Below, one piece after another: positions 47,191 through 60,071 of a stretch of 64,000 nucleotides of DNA. The translations under genes and the position numbers were made by a program. The stretch is from Rugalucina vietnamica. Taxonomy: Eukaryota; Mollusca; Bivalvia; Lucinida; Lucinidae. The notes under the pieces were generated by a model. The model worked only from the letters and a program-made list of their open reading frames with translations, did not search any database and was not told the DNA's origin. Where the stretch lies: contig OZ024870.1 of the NCBI GenBank assembly GCA_964017185.1, positions 65,844,312-65,908,311 on the forward strand, written 5' to 3'. The stretch's first letter is position 1, and the number at the start of each line of letters is the position of its first letter.

Positions 47191-48060
47191 TCTTACCGTC
47201 ATGACACACAAGTCAGTGTCGCTAAGTCAAAAGATGAATGACCAACCATCTTCCTAAGTTATTTCTATTAAGAGATAAAAAGAAAAGAAAATCAGAGAGT
47301 TCTAGATTTTGACCTCTAGCCCCACCCACCTGACTCTGACCCAGAGGTCCGACCGATGTTATGGAACCTAAAGTGTATGAAGTATGAACGCTTTATGATA
47401 AGTTGTCAAGATATGGACTCCTTGTAAAATTTACACAACAGTACATCTATTTTTACAGTGTTCCAGTTTTTAACCTCTAGCCCCACCCCCCAGGCATGGA
47501 CTCAGAGATCCGATGCCATGAAATGAAACTCAACCCTACAGTGTACCCAAGGTCCGACTTTGAAAGCCCCCTGATAAAAGGTTTTCAAGATATAGACTTC
47601 TAGAATACTATATCACAGAAAAGCCATTATTATTAATAGTGTTCTAGATTTTAACCTCTAGCCCCACCCCCTGGCATGGACCCAAGAAGCCGATGCCAAG
47701 GAATGAAAGCCGACCCTACAGGGTGTCAATGGCCCAAGTATCAATGCTTTCTGATGAGTTCTGATAAGAATGGCCATTTTTAAAGGTGTTCTAGATTTTA
47801 ACCTCCAGCCCCACCCCCTGGCCTGGACCCAGGAGCCCGATGCCATGGAATGAAAGCTAACCCTACAGGGTACTTATGGTCCAAGTATGAATGCTTTCTG
47901 ATGAGTGGTTGTCAAGATATGGATTTCTAGAAAACTTTAACGCAAGTGTGACGCGCACGCGCACGGGACGGGAACGGGTACGGGAACGTGGACGACCGGG
48001 GTGACTGCAATAGCTCTATGCACTTCGTGCAGTCGAGCTAAAAATGCTACACAGCGGTAC
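47191..48060. repeat. Direct repeat segment, copy 2 (CTCTAGCCCCACCCCC)
   Basis: Longer version of 45161-45879 with an inner tandem of about 150-200 bp built on TTTTAACCTCTAGCCCCACC. It lies between the reversed 128-bp array and the right TIR. Confidence 0.7.
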
Positions 48061-48357
48061 ATCGATATTTAAGTGTTCTCTAGCCCCACCCACAGACATG
48101 CATCCATGGATCAAACCTCCTACCCCAGGCATCGACCAAGGCGTTCCTACCATGAAAGCCAATTGACTGAAAGCCAATTATTTAGGGTGTTTATGGTCCA
48201 TCTGTGAATGTTGTTTGCTAAATGGGTGTCAAGGTATGTACTTACAGAACGGTTTTAACAGTAATAAGCATTTTTCGCAGTGCTCTATAAAAATGAACAG
48301 TAGTCGTTGAAAATAATTTTTATATCTACATGCTCAACGACTATTGTCCATTTAGCT

Positions 48358-48438
48358 AGTGGACAGAAGTCGCTGCGGCCGCAACGACTTTTGTTCATGG
48401 TGAACAGAAGTCGTTGATGGACACTTATCGTTGCTACA
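48358..48438 (-). repeat. Right 81-bp TIR of the foldback-like element
   Basis: Inverse of 35830-35910. The only difference I see is in the central palindrome (GTCGCTGCGGCCGCAACGAC). Confidence 0.85.
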
Positions 48439-48586
48439 GTGTGTTTATTTCTTATGTAGTTATATAAGGTTTTACAATGTTATGAGTAGTATGTAGAATT
48501 TTTAAATTACATTTTGTCTCCTAGTTTTGGACTGCCTATGACAGGCAGATGTAGATATCACACTCTTATTATGTAGTATTTAGTAA

Positions 48587-48624
48587 GCCTCTGAAGAAGC
48601 CGAAAGGCGAAAGCGCGCTCAGGC
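48587..48624 (+). ncRNA. Hammerhead-like ribozyme motif, right arm
   Basis: GCCT-CTGAAGA-A-GCC-GAAA-GGC-GAA-AGCGCGCT-C-AGGC. Stem I (GCCT with AGGC) closes perfectly around the conserved cores CUGANGA and GAA. The predicted cut is after C48620. It is downstream of and in the same sense as the GIY-YIG frame, as expected for a Penelope-like terminal repeat. Confidence 0.52.
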
Positions 48625-48659
48625 ACAAATAGGATTTTGCACTGTTGATGATAAAATCT

Positions 48660-48762
<103 letters not shown>

Positions 48763-48813
48763 TCTGGTAAGAGAAATAAATAGAAAGTCTGTTGTTGTAT
48801 TTTTCCTTTTTTC

Positions 48814-48852
48814 TGTAAGCGCTTTCACAGCTTCATGGCTGATCTTCAGACA
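48814..48852 (-). ncRNA. Hammerhead-like ribozyme motif, second family, left
   Basis: Minus strand: TGT-CTGAAGA-T-CAGC-CATGAA-GCTG-T-GAA-AGCGCT-T-ACA. Stem I has 3 bp, stem II 4 bp, stem III is short. The core bases CUGANGA and GAA are kept; the cut would be after U, which is allowed but weaker. Confidence 0.4.
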
Positions 48853-49994
48853 TAACAAGAAATTCTTCATAACAAGAAATTCAGACAAGAAATTCAGACA
48901 TAACAAGAAATTCAGACATAACAAGAAATTCATAACAAGAAAGCTATTCTTCGGTAAGACTTAATTGGCTTGAGACAAAGGATGCTATTGTACTTTCTAA
49001 GTAATATAAATGTAAAGACAGATTTTTGTTCGATCTACTTTTTATTTTCATGAACTTTAATATGTTGGGGTGTGTTGTTCTGACACGGTTAATACTTTTT
49101 GGATATTATGGACATTCTGTGTATATCAGAGCTATATTCTTTTTGATAGCGTAATTAATTTTAACCTTGAAAAGTCATTCTCCACGTTGTTGCAACAGTT
49201 TAAGGCTGTATCTGACGTTTGACGTTTTAGATCTGTACGAATCCGTGTTCTTTTACTCTAATGTTGTATACTAAGACTATGTCTAACGTTTGACGTTTTA
49301 GATCTGTACGAATCTATGTTCATTTACCTAAACGTTTTTCTAAAACAATGGTTTAGTAGGACGTAAATTTCAATATTTAACAAAATACTAAAACCCGGAA
49401 TCTATATGTATCAAGAATTTATCGTTTATAGCGGGTGCAATTCAGATTCCTTATTAATTCCCTTTAAACGTAATATCTCAAAAGATTTTATGGTTATGGC
49501 GTAAGGTGTAGTTTTATTTTCCAGCTTTATTATTCTATTTACTTTAATATATTTTTCTTAAATTCAACATCCATCCCAGGTTTTTCAAATGTGTATGAAA
49601 AATATGTATTTCTAACTTCAAGGGTAGTTCCCCCTGAATTGGTATTTTTTTCATAATTCCCGGAATGTTCACTGATACCGGAATATAAGTTGCATTTATT
49701 GTAGATGACGAAAGGGTATTTTGTTTAAAGAATACATGTTCATTTGATGGATCCTAGTTTGGAACAGCGATAGTTGCTGGATTCTTGTGATTTGTACATA
49801 CACGCACAGCTCGCAAGAATTCAGTTGAAAATTATCGCACTCAAGTTAACGTAATAACAACGGAGGAAAACGCCTTTACGTAAAACGTAAAACGCCTTTG
49901 CTATTATACGGCAAAACATTTAGCGGAAGACGTAAACGTAACGTTTGTTTTGTGTGGTTTCTACGTTACGTTTAAACGTCATCATTTCTTGTTA

Positions 49995-50033
49995 TGTCTG
50001 AAGATCAGCCATGAAGCCGTGAAAGCGCTTACA
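49995..50033 (+). ncRNA. Hammerhead-like ribozyme motif, second family, right
   Basis: Plus-strand mirror of 48814-48852. Stem II has one mismatch (CAGC against GCCG), so it may be less active. Confidence 0.35.
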
Positions 50034-50095
50034 GAAAAAAGGAAAAATACAACAACAGACTTTCTATTTATTTGTCTTACCAGACTTTTACTTAT

Positions 50096-50915
50096 ATTGT
50101 GCGTCATTCGAAGAATTCTGACTGTTTTTTCTATATATATATATATTAAAGTAGAGAAATAAAGATATAGACCTACTAAATTGGCACAGGTATGTTTCGA
50201 ACCCGCAGACTACGGCTTCTGTGGAACGCTACGATATATGTGTAACGCTACGTTTCGCATGGATCTGTTTGTCAAAGTTTCCCTCTGTATGCGTTCGTTG
50301 ACTAAACGTAATACTTCGCATTCATGCGTCGGATTCGATTCGCAACAATGCGCTTGTAAGCGGTACAGTGCATTGAAGAGCGCAAGCAATCGTCATTGAA
50401 GCGCAACTCTTCGGTTGATATGCAAATTAGCCTAATAGCATGATGCAATTTTACAGTTTAGTTGTGAATCCTTAAGCACGATTACGCACGATAACGAATG
50501 CTTTGCGAAGACTTGCGATTGGTGAACGAAGTGAAACGCACATATGCGAAAAATTGTTTTCAACAGACCTGTTTAAAATTTTCCGGCAGGTAAGACTCAT
50601 CCTGACGAATGCTCACGCAAGCAAACACATTCATGCGAACGCTCTACCACGTATTGAAACGCAGACAAACGAATTGAAACGAATATTGCATAACTCAAGT
50701 TCGCAACTTAACGCAAGTCTGCGTTGAGGGACTTTCGCTTAGGTGTGACGACCTCTAAAGTTGCAATCAAATGAAATGAGAGACAGAGAAATTCAAGTTA
50801 GCATTTTCACTTTTGTTTAGTATATATACGAGGAAGCACCTGGTTGAATATCGCACAACTGGTCGCATGTTTAGTGCATGCTACTCATGTTCAGTTATAT
50901 TCGCATGTTGTATAG
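50096..50915. other. Stretch without recognised elements
   Basis: It contains many GCGAA/AACGC-type words and a ladder of short open frames, none with a recognisable product. I see no splice-bounded exon here. Confidence 0.4.
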
Positions 50916-50917
50916 TT

Positions 50918-51222
50918 CAGCAAATAGGTCACTGTATGGGCGTTACCTCATGAATTCGTTATTGGGTTTGGTCTACCTTAAGCCAAAGGTATACAGTTAA
51001 AAGATTCAAGTTAGAAAATAAGAATGAAATACGAATTTGTCTAATTCATATAGGATTGGACAAAATACAGGTATCTGGTAAATTTGTGACAGCAGTCTAG
51101 GCTGACTGTGTTCGACTTTTCAAAAATCTCCCTACTTGAACAGATGCCGGACTAGTCGACCACGCCCAGATATGAATTGTTAAGTTGCCGCCCATATAGT
51201 GACCTATTTGCCAAACTATATA
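50918..51222. mobile_element. 300-bp TIR MITE
   Basis: The left end TTCAGCAAATAGGTCACTGT and ATGGGCG are mirrored at the right by CGCCCATATAGTGACC and TATTTGCCAAAC, with TAT(A) outside both. No coding frame. Confidence 0.65.
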
Positions 51223-52587
51223 TTCAGTTATATTTGCGCTTCTACGGAAAACCTTGCTGGTCACGGTTTAGTTTCAGTTAATATTCGGCTGTGTCATATG
51301 CGAACGTGTTCCCCGCCACTCAAGTATCTTTTTTTTTCTTTTTCTTTTTCCTCTTTTTAGGGTGGGGGGGGGAGAGAGGGGTTAAGTACATTTGAACCAT
51401 TGTGTATTTCACTGCTGTGGCGTATGCATGACGTATTAGGAGTAATCGTTGCTTTCCATTCACATCTAATATACCTCTTTATAACACATTCTAATTGTTT
51501 CCAAAGTCATGGTCCTGGAAGACGCTGACGTTGAAATAGCGTTGGCTGGTTTAGCATGTACATTATGTGTCCAAAATGCAAAATGACTGAAACAGAAAGG
51601 CAATCCAGTTAGAGTTTTATTTAAAAGCCGTACTCGTAGCTTTTGGTAAATCCCGCATCCCTTACATGAGTACCATTACATGCGTACATGTATGGAATGT
51701 GTAACCCGGGCCAAACATGAAAAATAATGAAACCATTTGAGAGTTTAATGTGCACGCAATAATCTTAAAACATGATTGCAAACAAAATGAAAACATGTGG
51801 AATACATGAAATAAAGATGTTTTCAAAATAAGATACACAACAGATGAGCTGCAGATAAGAATGGAACCTAACTTACATACGACGTAGATACGTCACGCAT
51901 ACGCCGCTTGACGCTTCATACGCCACACATACGTCATATGTACGTAGCACATTAGCCTTGATACGCTATTGCGACTTCATTCAAACTTATTTTTCTTCAT
52001 CAGAAAACAAGATAATACCTTGAAGTAAGTTATTTTTGCAATATAAGTATCTATTCTTACCATTTATACATTGTTATATGACAAATAAATAAACAGAAAA
52101 AATAGTCCTGGAAATTAAACTCCGATCATGGAATTATCATGGAAAAGTCATGGAATTTTATTTTACACTTTCCGTGGGAACCCTGTCTTTCACTATACAG
52201 TTATATTAATTTATTTCTCGGTACATTAAAGTCATTTTCGTGATAAGGAGTCCTTTTCTTATTTTAGGGTCAGCTGATAAGGAGAAAACGACTCCGTTTC
52301 GATATTTGAAGTCCTTTTCGAGAAAAGGAGTCCTTTGTGCTATTTAGGGTAACCCCTAGGCCACTACCCTGCTACGGTATCACTCATCAGTGATGCCCTG
52401 TGGCCAACAAGCTGCCGCCCTCTACGGTACCGTCATACGACACTCACTCCGCGTTTCCAAGACTGTCAAGGCATGCCCATGCAGCATAAGGATGCACAGG
52501 GACTGCCAATTGATTCGCACTGAGCTGGTTTATGCCAAAGTTATATTTCGTGAATGGAGAGAATTTAAACTACTTCTTCTTTCTTAA
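51223..52587. other. Stretch without recognised elements
   Basis: It includes a GGGTGGGGGGGGGAGAG run near 51362, a cluster of TACGTCA/CATACG words near 51880-51960, and mirrored AAAAGGAGTCCTTTT words near 52245-52340. No gene was found. Confidence 0.4.
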
Positions 52588-52668
52588 GATTGCCAAGACA
52601 CGATTCCAAAAAGAACAGGGAATAAACTTTACTGCGTTTTCATGGATTATGGGAAGGCCTTTGACAAG
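52588..52668 (+). pseudogene. LINE reverse transcriptase scrap
   Basis: 27 codons read DCQDTIPKRTG then NKLYCVFMDYGKAFDK. LYC.F.DY.KAFD is motif A of non-LTR retrotransposon reverse transcriptase, with its catalytic Asp. The frame is cut at the right by the 'AGGTGAGC' element starting at 52667, and nothing of the enzyme continues to the left. Only a fragment of the LINE is left. Confidence 0.75.
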
Positions 52669-53437
52669 AGGACCATTGGTCCTGTAGCTCACCTGAGAGA
52701 TCATCACATTGTAAGGTCATGGGATTTAAATTAATTCTATTACTTCATTGATAATCGACCAACCAGACTGCCGAAAACAATATACAACCTTTCCTACTGC
52801 CCAGTGATGCTTAGTGTGTGTAATTTGATAAAGATCTACATACTGGCTTTGGAGATATTGAACATAAAAACATACATGAAAAGAGTTCCAGTCCGATCTG
52901 CCTCGAAACAATATGCAACCTTTCCTACTGCCCAGTCATGCTGTGTGTGTAATTTGATCAAGATCCACCTACTGCCTTTGGAGATATTGAATTTTGAATT
53001 GCTTTCTATGGTAAGTCTATGGAGACAACCCCAGGGGCGTGGCCACATTTGACCTCAGTGGCATGGTTGGCAAAATTTATAATAAGGACTAACAAACATT
53101 ACTACATACAAAATATAGAAGCTCTGGGCCTTGTGTTTTCCGAGATTAATTTATAGTTTTTCCCATTGTAAGTCCATGGAGACTACCAAACCCGGGGGCG
53201 TGGTCAAATTTAACCCCAGGGACACGGCTGTCACAATTTATGTAAAGGACCATTAGCTGTTGCCACATACCAAGTATCAAAGCTGTGGACCCTGTGGTTT
53301 CAGAGATTTTTGATTTTTTTCCCCATTAAAATATGTATGTTGCAATGGCAACCAGAGTTCCAGTCCGATCTGCATAAAAACAATATGCAGTCTTTTCTAC
53401 TGCCCAGTGACGCGGTTTGTAATTTGATCTCTAGTAG
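52667..53437 (-). mobile_element. 'AGGTGAGC' element, copy 4, partial
   Basis: Starts AGAGGACCATTGGTCCTGTA and GCTCACCTGAGA, the family 3' end reversed. Inside are two kinds of short tandem (GTCCGATCTGC..AACAATATGCA, and GTAAGTCYATGGAGAC with GGGGCGTGG). The other end is missing; it runs into the 365-bp repeat. Confidence 0.6.
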
Positions 53438-54200
53438 AGCAGCATGGATTTTCAGAAACTTGACAGAACAGCAGGGCTCGAAGCGTATCTTTTGGCTACA
53501 AGAAAATGCGAATACCACGCTCCAGCTGGATGGAATTACTGAAGAACAAAGAAGTTTTGGAAATCGCTGTATATCGCTGGCTGTTCGCACTGCATGAATC
53601 TTTTGAACAGTGCCTGGACAGTAGCCGCCGGACTGCATTTGGTCGAAACGTGAAAAACTCGTGAAACTGGGTTTCCGACCAAACCAACCAGAGTTGCGAA
53701 ACGGTTCTTAGTCCAGAGAGTGTGTTGTGATTGCTTGGTGTGACCTCTGGTACAGCAGCATGGATATTCTGAAAATTGGCAGAACAGCAGGGCTCGAAGC
53801 GTTTCTTTTGGCTTCAAGAAAATGCAAATATCACGCTATAGCAGGATGGGATAACTAGAGAACCAACACGTTTTGGAAATCGCTGTATATCGCTGTTCGC
53901 ATTCGACTGATAAACTGGCGAGTACCATAGCAGCATGGATCTTTTGAACAGTGTCTAGCTGTCCAAAAGTGGCATCTGACTGCATTTGGTCGAAAAGTGC
54001 AAAACTCGTGAAACGGGGTTTCCGACCAAACCAAGCAGAGTTGCGAAACGGTTCGTATCCCATTGAGTGTGGTGCGATGCTTTCGGATTACTTGAGAACG
54101 AAGACGTTTTGGAAATCACTGTATATCACTGGCTGCTTGCATTTGACAGATAAACTGACGAGTACCATAGTAGCATGGATCTTTTGCAAAATCACTACAG
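53438..54200 (+). repeat. About 365-bp repeat, right block
   Basis: Same repeat and same orientation as 28960-29575 and 30601-31222, with about two units and indels. Confidence 0.75.
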
Positions 54201-57200
54201 CCAAGTCTTTGAAAATCCATACTGCTATACAACTCGACAGTTAGCCCTACCAGCGCATGCATTTAGAGATATAAAGCGTTTTCCTACATTGAACGGTTCT
54301 CCAGAAATCCCATTCTGCTGGTCATTTTCGTGCTGCTAGCAGGATGAAATTTGTCTTTTGCCGACACCGTTCCGCCAAGACTTTGAAAATCCATACTGCT
54401 ATACTACTCGACAGTTAGCCCTACCAGCGCATGTATTTAGAGATATAAACCGTTTTCCTACATTGGACGGTTCTCCAGAAATTCCATGCTGCTGGTCATT
54501 TTCATGCTGCTAGCAGGACGAAATTTGCCTTTTGCCGATACCGTTCCGCCAAGACGATGAAAATCCATACTGCTATACTACTAGACAGTTAGCCCTACCA
54601 GCGCATGTATTTAGAGATATAAACCGTTTTCCTACATTGAACGGTTCTCCAGAAATCCCATGCTGCTGGTCATTTTCGTGCTGCTAGCAGGATGAAATTT
54701 GCCTTTTGCCGACACCGTTCCGCCAAGACTTTGAAAATTCATACTCCTATACTACTCGACAGTTAGCCCTACCAGCGCATGTATTTAGAGATATAAAGCG
54801 TTTTCCTACATTGGACGGTTCTCCAGAAATCCCATGCTGCTGGTCATTTTCATGCTGCTAGCAGGACGAAATTTGACTTTTGCCGATACCGTTCCGCCAA
54901 GACGATGAAAATCCATACTGCTATACTACTCGACAGTTAGTCCTACCAGCGCATGCATTTAGAGATATTAAGCGTTTTCCTACATTGAACGGTTCTCCAG
55001 AAATCCCATGCTGCTGGTCATTTTCGTGCTGCTAGCAGGATGAAATTTGCCTTTTGCCGACACCGTTCCGCCAAGACTTTGAAAATCCATACCGCTATAC
55101 TACTCGACAGTTAGCCCTACCAGCGCATGTATTTAGAGATATAAAGCGTTTTCCTACATTGGACGGTTCTCCAGAAATCCCATGCTGCTGGTCATTTTCA
55201 TGCTGCTAGCAGGACGAAATTTGCCTTTTGCCGATACCGTTCCGCCAAGACGATGAAAATCCATACTGCTATACTACTCGACAGTTAGCCCTACCAGCGC
55301 ATGCATTTAGAGATATAAAGCGTTTTCCTACATTGAACGGTTCTCCAGAAATCCCATGCTGCTGGTCATTTTCATGCTGCTAGCAGGACGAAATTTGCCT
55401 TTTGCCGATACCGTTCCGCCAAGACTTTGAAAATCCATACTACTATACTACTCGACAGTTAGCCCTACCAGCGCATGCATTTAGAGATATAAAGCGTTTT
55501 CCTACATTGAACGGTTCTCCAGAAATCCCATGCTGCTGGTCATTTTCGTGCTGCTAGCAGGATGAAATTTGCCTTTTGCCGACACCGTTCCGCCAAGACT
55601 TTGAAAATCCATACTGCTATACTACTCGAGACAGTTAGCCCTACCAGCGCATGTATTTAGAGATATAAAGCGTTTTCCTACATTGGACGGTTCTCCAGAA
55701 ATCCCATGCTGCTGGTCATTTTCATGCTGCTAGCAGGACGAAATTTGCCTTTTGCCGATACCGTTCCGCCAACACGATGAAAATCCATACTGCTATACTA
55801 CTCGACAGTTAGCCCTACCAGCGCATGCATTTAGAGATATAAAGCGTTTTCCTACATTGAACGGTTCTCCAGAAATCCCATGCTGCTGGTCATTTTCATG
55901 CTGCTAGCAGGACGAAATTTGCCTTTTGCCGATACCGTTCCGCCAAGACTTTGAAAATCCATACTACTATACTACTCGACAGTTAGCCCTACCAGCGCAT
56001 GCATTTAGAGATATAAAGCGTTTTCCTACATTGAACGGTTCTCCAGAAATCCCATGCTGCTGGTCATTTTCGTGCTGCTAGCAGGATGAAATTTGCCTTT
56101 TGCCGACACCGTTCCGCCAAGACTTTGAAAATCCATACTGCTATACTACTCGACAGTTAGCCCTGCCAGCGCATGTATTTAGAGATATAAACCGTTTTCC
56201 TACATTGGACGGTTCTCCAGAAATCCCATGCTGCTGGTCATTTTCATGCTGCTAGCAGGACGAAATTTGCCTTTTGCCGATACCGTTCCGCCAAGACGAT
56301 GAAAATCCATACTGCTATACTACTCGACAGTTAGCCCTACCAGCGCATGCATTTAGAGATATAAAGCGTTTTCCTACATTGAACGGTTCTCCAGAAATCC
56401 CATGCTGCTGGTCATTTTCGTGCTGCTAGCAGGATGAAATTTGCCTTTTGCCGACACCGTTCCGCCAAGACTTTGAAAATCCATACTGCTATACTACTCG
56501 ACAGTTAGCCCTACCAGCGCATGTATTTAGAGATATAAACCGTTTTCCTACATTGGACGGTTCTCCAGAAATCCCATGCTGCTGGTCATTTTCATGCTGC
56601 TAGCAGGACGAAATTTGCCTTTTGCTGATACCGTTCCGCCAAGACTTTGAAAATCCATACTGCTATACTACTCGACAGTTAGCCCTACCAGCGCATGTAT
56701 TTAGAGAAATAAAGCGTTTTCCTACATTGGACGGTTCTCCAGAAATCCCATGCTGCTGGTCATTTTCATGCTGCTAGCAGGACGAAATTTGACTTTTGCC
56801 GATACCGTTCCGCCAAGACTATGAAAATCCATACTGCTATACTACTCGACAGTTAGCCCTACCAGCGCATGCATTTAGAGATATAAAGCGTTTTCCTACA
56901 TTGAACGGTTCTCCAGAAATCCCATGCTGCTGGTCATTTTGATGCTGCTAGCAGGACGAAATTTGCCTTTTGCCGATACCGTTCCGCCAAGACTTTGAAA
57001 ATCCATACTGCTATACTACTCGACAGTTAGCCCTACCAGCGCATGCATTTAGAGATATAAAGCGTTTTCCTACATTGAACGGTTCTCCAGAAATCCCATG
57101 CTGCTGGTCATTTTCGTGCTGCTAGCAGGATGAAATTTGCCTTTTGCCGACACCGTTCCGCCAAGACTTTGAAAATCCATACTGCTATACTACTCGACAG

Positions 57201-59535
57201 TTAGCCCTACCAGCGCATGTATTTAGAGATATAAACCGTTTTCCTACATTGGACGGTTCTCCAGAAATCCCATGCTGCTGGTCATTTTTATGCTGCTAGC
57301 AGGACGAAATTTGCCTTTTGCCGATACTGTTCCGCCAAGACGACGAAAATCCATACTGCTATACTACTCGACAGTTAGCCCTACCAGCGCATGCATTTAG
57401 AGATATAAAGCGTTTTCCTACATTGAACGGTTCTCCAGAAATCCCATGCTGCTGGTCATTTTCGTGCTGCTAGCAGGATGAAATTTGCCTTTTGCCGACA
57501 CCGTTCCGCCAAGACTTTGAAAATCCATACTGCTATACTACTCGACAGTTAGCCCTACCAGCGCATGTATTTAGAGATATAAACCGTTTTCCTACATTGG
57601 ACGGTTCTCCAGAAATCCCATGCTGCTGGTCATTTTCATGCTGCTAGCAGGACGAAATTTGCCTTTCGCCGATACCGTTCCGCCAAGACTTTGAAAATCC
57701 ATACTGCTATACTACTCGACAGTTAGCCCTACCAGCGCATGTATTTAGAGATATAAACCGTTTTCCTACATTGAACGGTTCTCCAGAAATCCCATGCTGC
57801 TGGTCATTTTCATGCTGCTAGCAGGACGAAATTTGCCTTTTGCCGATACCGTTCCGCCAAGACTTTGAAAATCCATACTGCTATACTACTCGACAGTTAG
57901 CCCTACCAGCGCATGTATTTAGAGATATAAACCGTTTTCCTACATTGAACGGTTCTCCAGAAATCCCATGCTGCTGGTCATTTTCATGCTGCTAGCAGGA
58001 CGAAATTTGATTTTTGCCGACACCGTTCCGCCAAGACTATGAAAATCCATACTGCTATACTACTCGACAGTTAGCCCTACCAGCGCATGCATTTAGAGAT
58101 ATAAAGCGTTTTCCTACATTGGACGGTTCTCCAGAAATCCCATGCTGCTGGTCATTTTCGTGCTGCTAGCAGGATGAAATTTGCCTTTTGCCGACACCGT
58201 TCCGCCAAGACTTTGAAAATCCATACTGCTATACTACTCGACAGTTAGCCCTACCAGCGCATATATTTAGAGATATAAACCGTTTTCCTACATTGGACGG
58301 TTCTCCAGATATCCCATGCTGCTGGTCATTTTCATGCTGCTAGCAGGACGAAATTTGCCTTTTGCCGATACCGTTCCGCCAAGACGATGAAAATCCATAC
58401 TGCTATACTACTCGACAGTTAGCCCTACCAGCGCATGCATTTAGAGATATAAAGCGTTTTCCTACATTGAACGGTTCTCCAGAAATCCCATGCTGCTGGT
58501 CATTTTCATGCTGCTAGCAGGACGAAATTTGCCTTTTGCCGACACCGTTCCGCCAAGACGATGAAAATCCATACTGCTATACTACTCGACAGTTAGCCCT
58601 ACCAGCGCATGCATTTAGAGATATAAAGCGTTTTCCTACATTGAACGGTTCTCCAGAAATCCCATGCTGCTGGTCATTTTCGTGCTGCTAGCAGGATGAA
58701 ATTTGCCTTTTGCCGACACCGTTCCGCCAAGACGATGAAAATCCATACTGCTATACTACTCGACAGTTAGCCCTACCAGCGCATGCATTTAGAGATATAA
58801 AGCGTTTTCCTACATTGGACGGTTCTCCAGAAATCCCATGCTGCTGGTCATTTTCGTGCTGCTAGCAGGATGAAATTTGCCTTTTGCCGACACCGTTACG
58901 CCAAGACTTTGAAAATCCATACTGCTATACTACTCGACAGTTAGCCCTACCAGCGCATGTATTTAGAGATATAAAGCGTTTTCCTCCATTGAACGGTTCT
59001 CCAGAAATCCCATGCTGCTTTTCATTTTCATGCTGCTAGCAGAACGAAATTTGCCTTTTGCCGATACCGTTCCGCCAAGACGATGAAAATCCATATTGCT
59101 ATACTACTCGACAGTTAGCCCTACCAGCGCATGCATTTAGAGATATAAAGCGTTTTCCTACATTGAACGGTTCTCCAGAAATCCCATGCTGCTGGTCATT
59201 TTCGTGCTGCTAGCAGGATGAATTTTGCCTTTTGTCCACACCGTTCCGCCAACACTTTGAAAGTCCATACTGCTATACTACTCGACAGTTAGCCCTACCA
59301 GCGCATGTATTTAGAGATATAAACCGTTTTCCTACATTGGACGGTTCTCCAGAAATCCCATGCTGCTGGTCATTTTCATGTTGCTAGCAGGACGAAATTT
59401 GCCTTTTGCCGACACCGTTACCCCAAGACTTTTAATATCCATACTGCTATACTATTCGACAGTTAGCCCTACCAGCGCATGTATTTAGAGATATAAACCG
59501 TTTTCCTACATTGAAAGATTCTCCAGAAATCCCAT
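54201..59535 (-). repeat. 174-bp satellite, right array, about 31 units, reversed
   Basis: Mirror of the left array, with the same variant classes (GACGATGAAAATCC or GACTTTGAAAATCC; GCATGCATTTAGAG or GCATGTATTTAGAG). The last units before 59535 are the most diverged. Confidence 0.93.
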
Positions 59536-59812
59536 CTTTCCGGATATTCATCCTGCGAAGAGGACGAATTTTGCAAATTAGATATATTTTTTTTAATTTG
59601 TGAGCATTTTAGTTATTTTAATGTTACGTTTTTGTCTTTTGTACGACCACACTGGTTAAATGATATTTCATTCGGCCATACTGCCATGCTGCTAACTTAC
59701 TTATTTCGTCCTGCCATGCTGCCAAGCTGCTAACTTTACCGAATTCATTCTGCCATGCTGCCATGCTGCTAACTTTACAAAATTCATTCTGCCATGCTGC
59801 TAACTTTTCGGC
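59536..59812. repeat. Right terminal region of the giant element
   Basis: CATCCTGCGAAGAGGACG, TGTTACGTTTTTGTCTTTTG and GTACGACCACACTGGTTAA, then short units of CTGCCATGCTGCTAACTT. It is the inverse of 23537-23790. Confidence 0.8.
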
Positions 59813-59824
59813 GCCAGCTCCTTC
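59813..59824 (+). repeat. Right 12-bp direct repeat of the giant element
   Basis: GCCAGCTCCTTC in the same orientation as the left copy, 85 bp before exon 13. Confidence 0.65.
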
Positions 59825-59908
59825 GAGGCCTAAGTTTAAAATGTGTAAGCGGAAGCGCGTGTTCTATAATTTTGCGCGGGTTCTATAATATTGCGCATTA
59901 CGCTCCAG

Positions 59909-60019
59909 GAGGTGATCCCCATTACATGATCAGAGTGCGAGGGGTGGACCATCCGATCTGCTTTGACCTGCCGTCTACAGACAACAAGATATACAACGTT
60001 ATCAAAGACCCAGTGAATC
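59909..60019 (+). CDS. ITIH-like exon 13 (GDPH processing site, start of ITI_HC_C)
   Basis: Acceptor CGCTCCAG, donor GTGAGT, phase 1 to phase 1. With the last base of exon 12 it starts Arg, then GDPHYMIRVRGVDHPICFDL, PSTDNKIYNVIKDPVN. Human family members read like DGDPHFIIxVP....LCFNI...PG.xLxLIxDP..G here. The Asp-Pro bond is the known heavy-chain cleavage and chondroitin-sulfate ester site, and it is preserved, so the processing chemistry could operate. The exon begins only 97 bp after the right end of the giant inverted element. Confidence 0.9.
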
Positions 60020-60071
60020 GTGAGTAGTTAAGAATTTCAAAGTATGCCTATATGAATACAAACTTCATGAC

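Larger units (their letters stand above)
35830..48438. mobile_element. 12.6-kb foldback-like element with 81-bp TIRs
   Basis: The left end 35830-35910 and right end 48358-48438 are inverse copies over 81 bp with about one mismatch (TGTAGCAACGATAAGTGTCC ...). Inside, satellites are mirrored: 128-bp units forward (36060-38540), 208-bp units in one orientation then the other (38597-44645), and 128-bp units in reverse (44650-47170). Drosophila FB and Galileo elements also have long inverted ends made of tandem repeats, so the architecture is foldback-like. No transposase was found. The empty site is visible in the mirrored Penelope-like arm (GCGGTGTGTTTATTTC); the target duplication is 1 bp or GTGT, depending on where the end is set. 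Confidence 0.8.

Noticed and set aside
52390-52587. Small gene of 65 codons
   Set aside because: No recognisable domain; it stands next to a LINE scrap and has no splice or promoter support.
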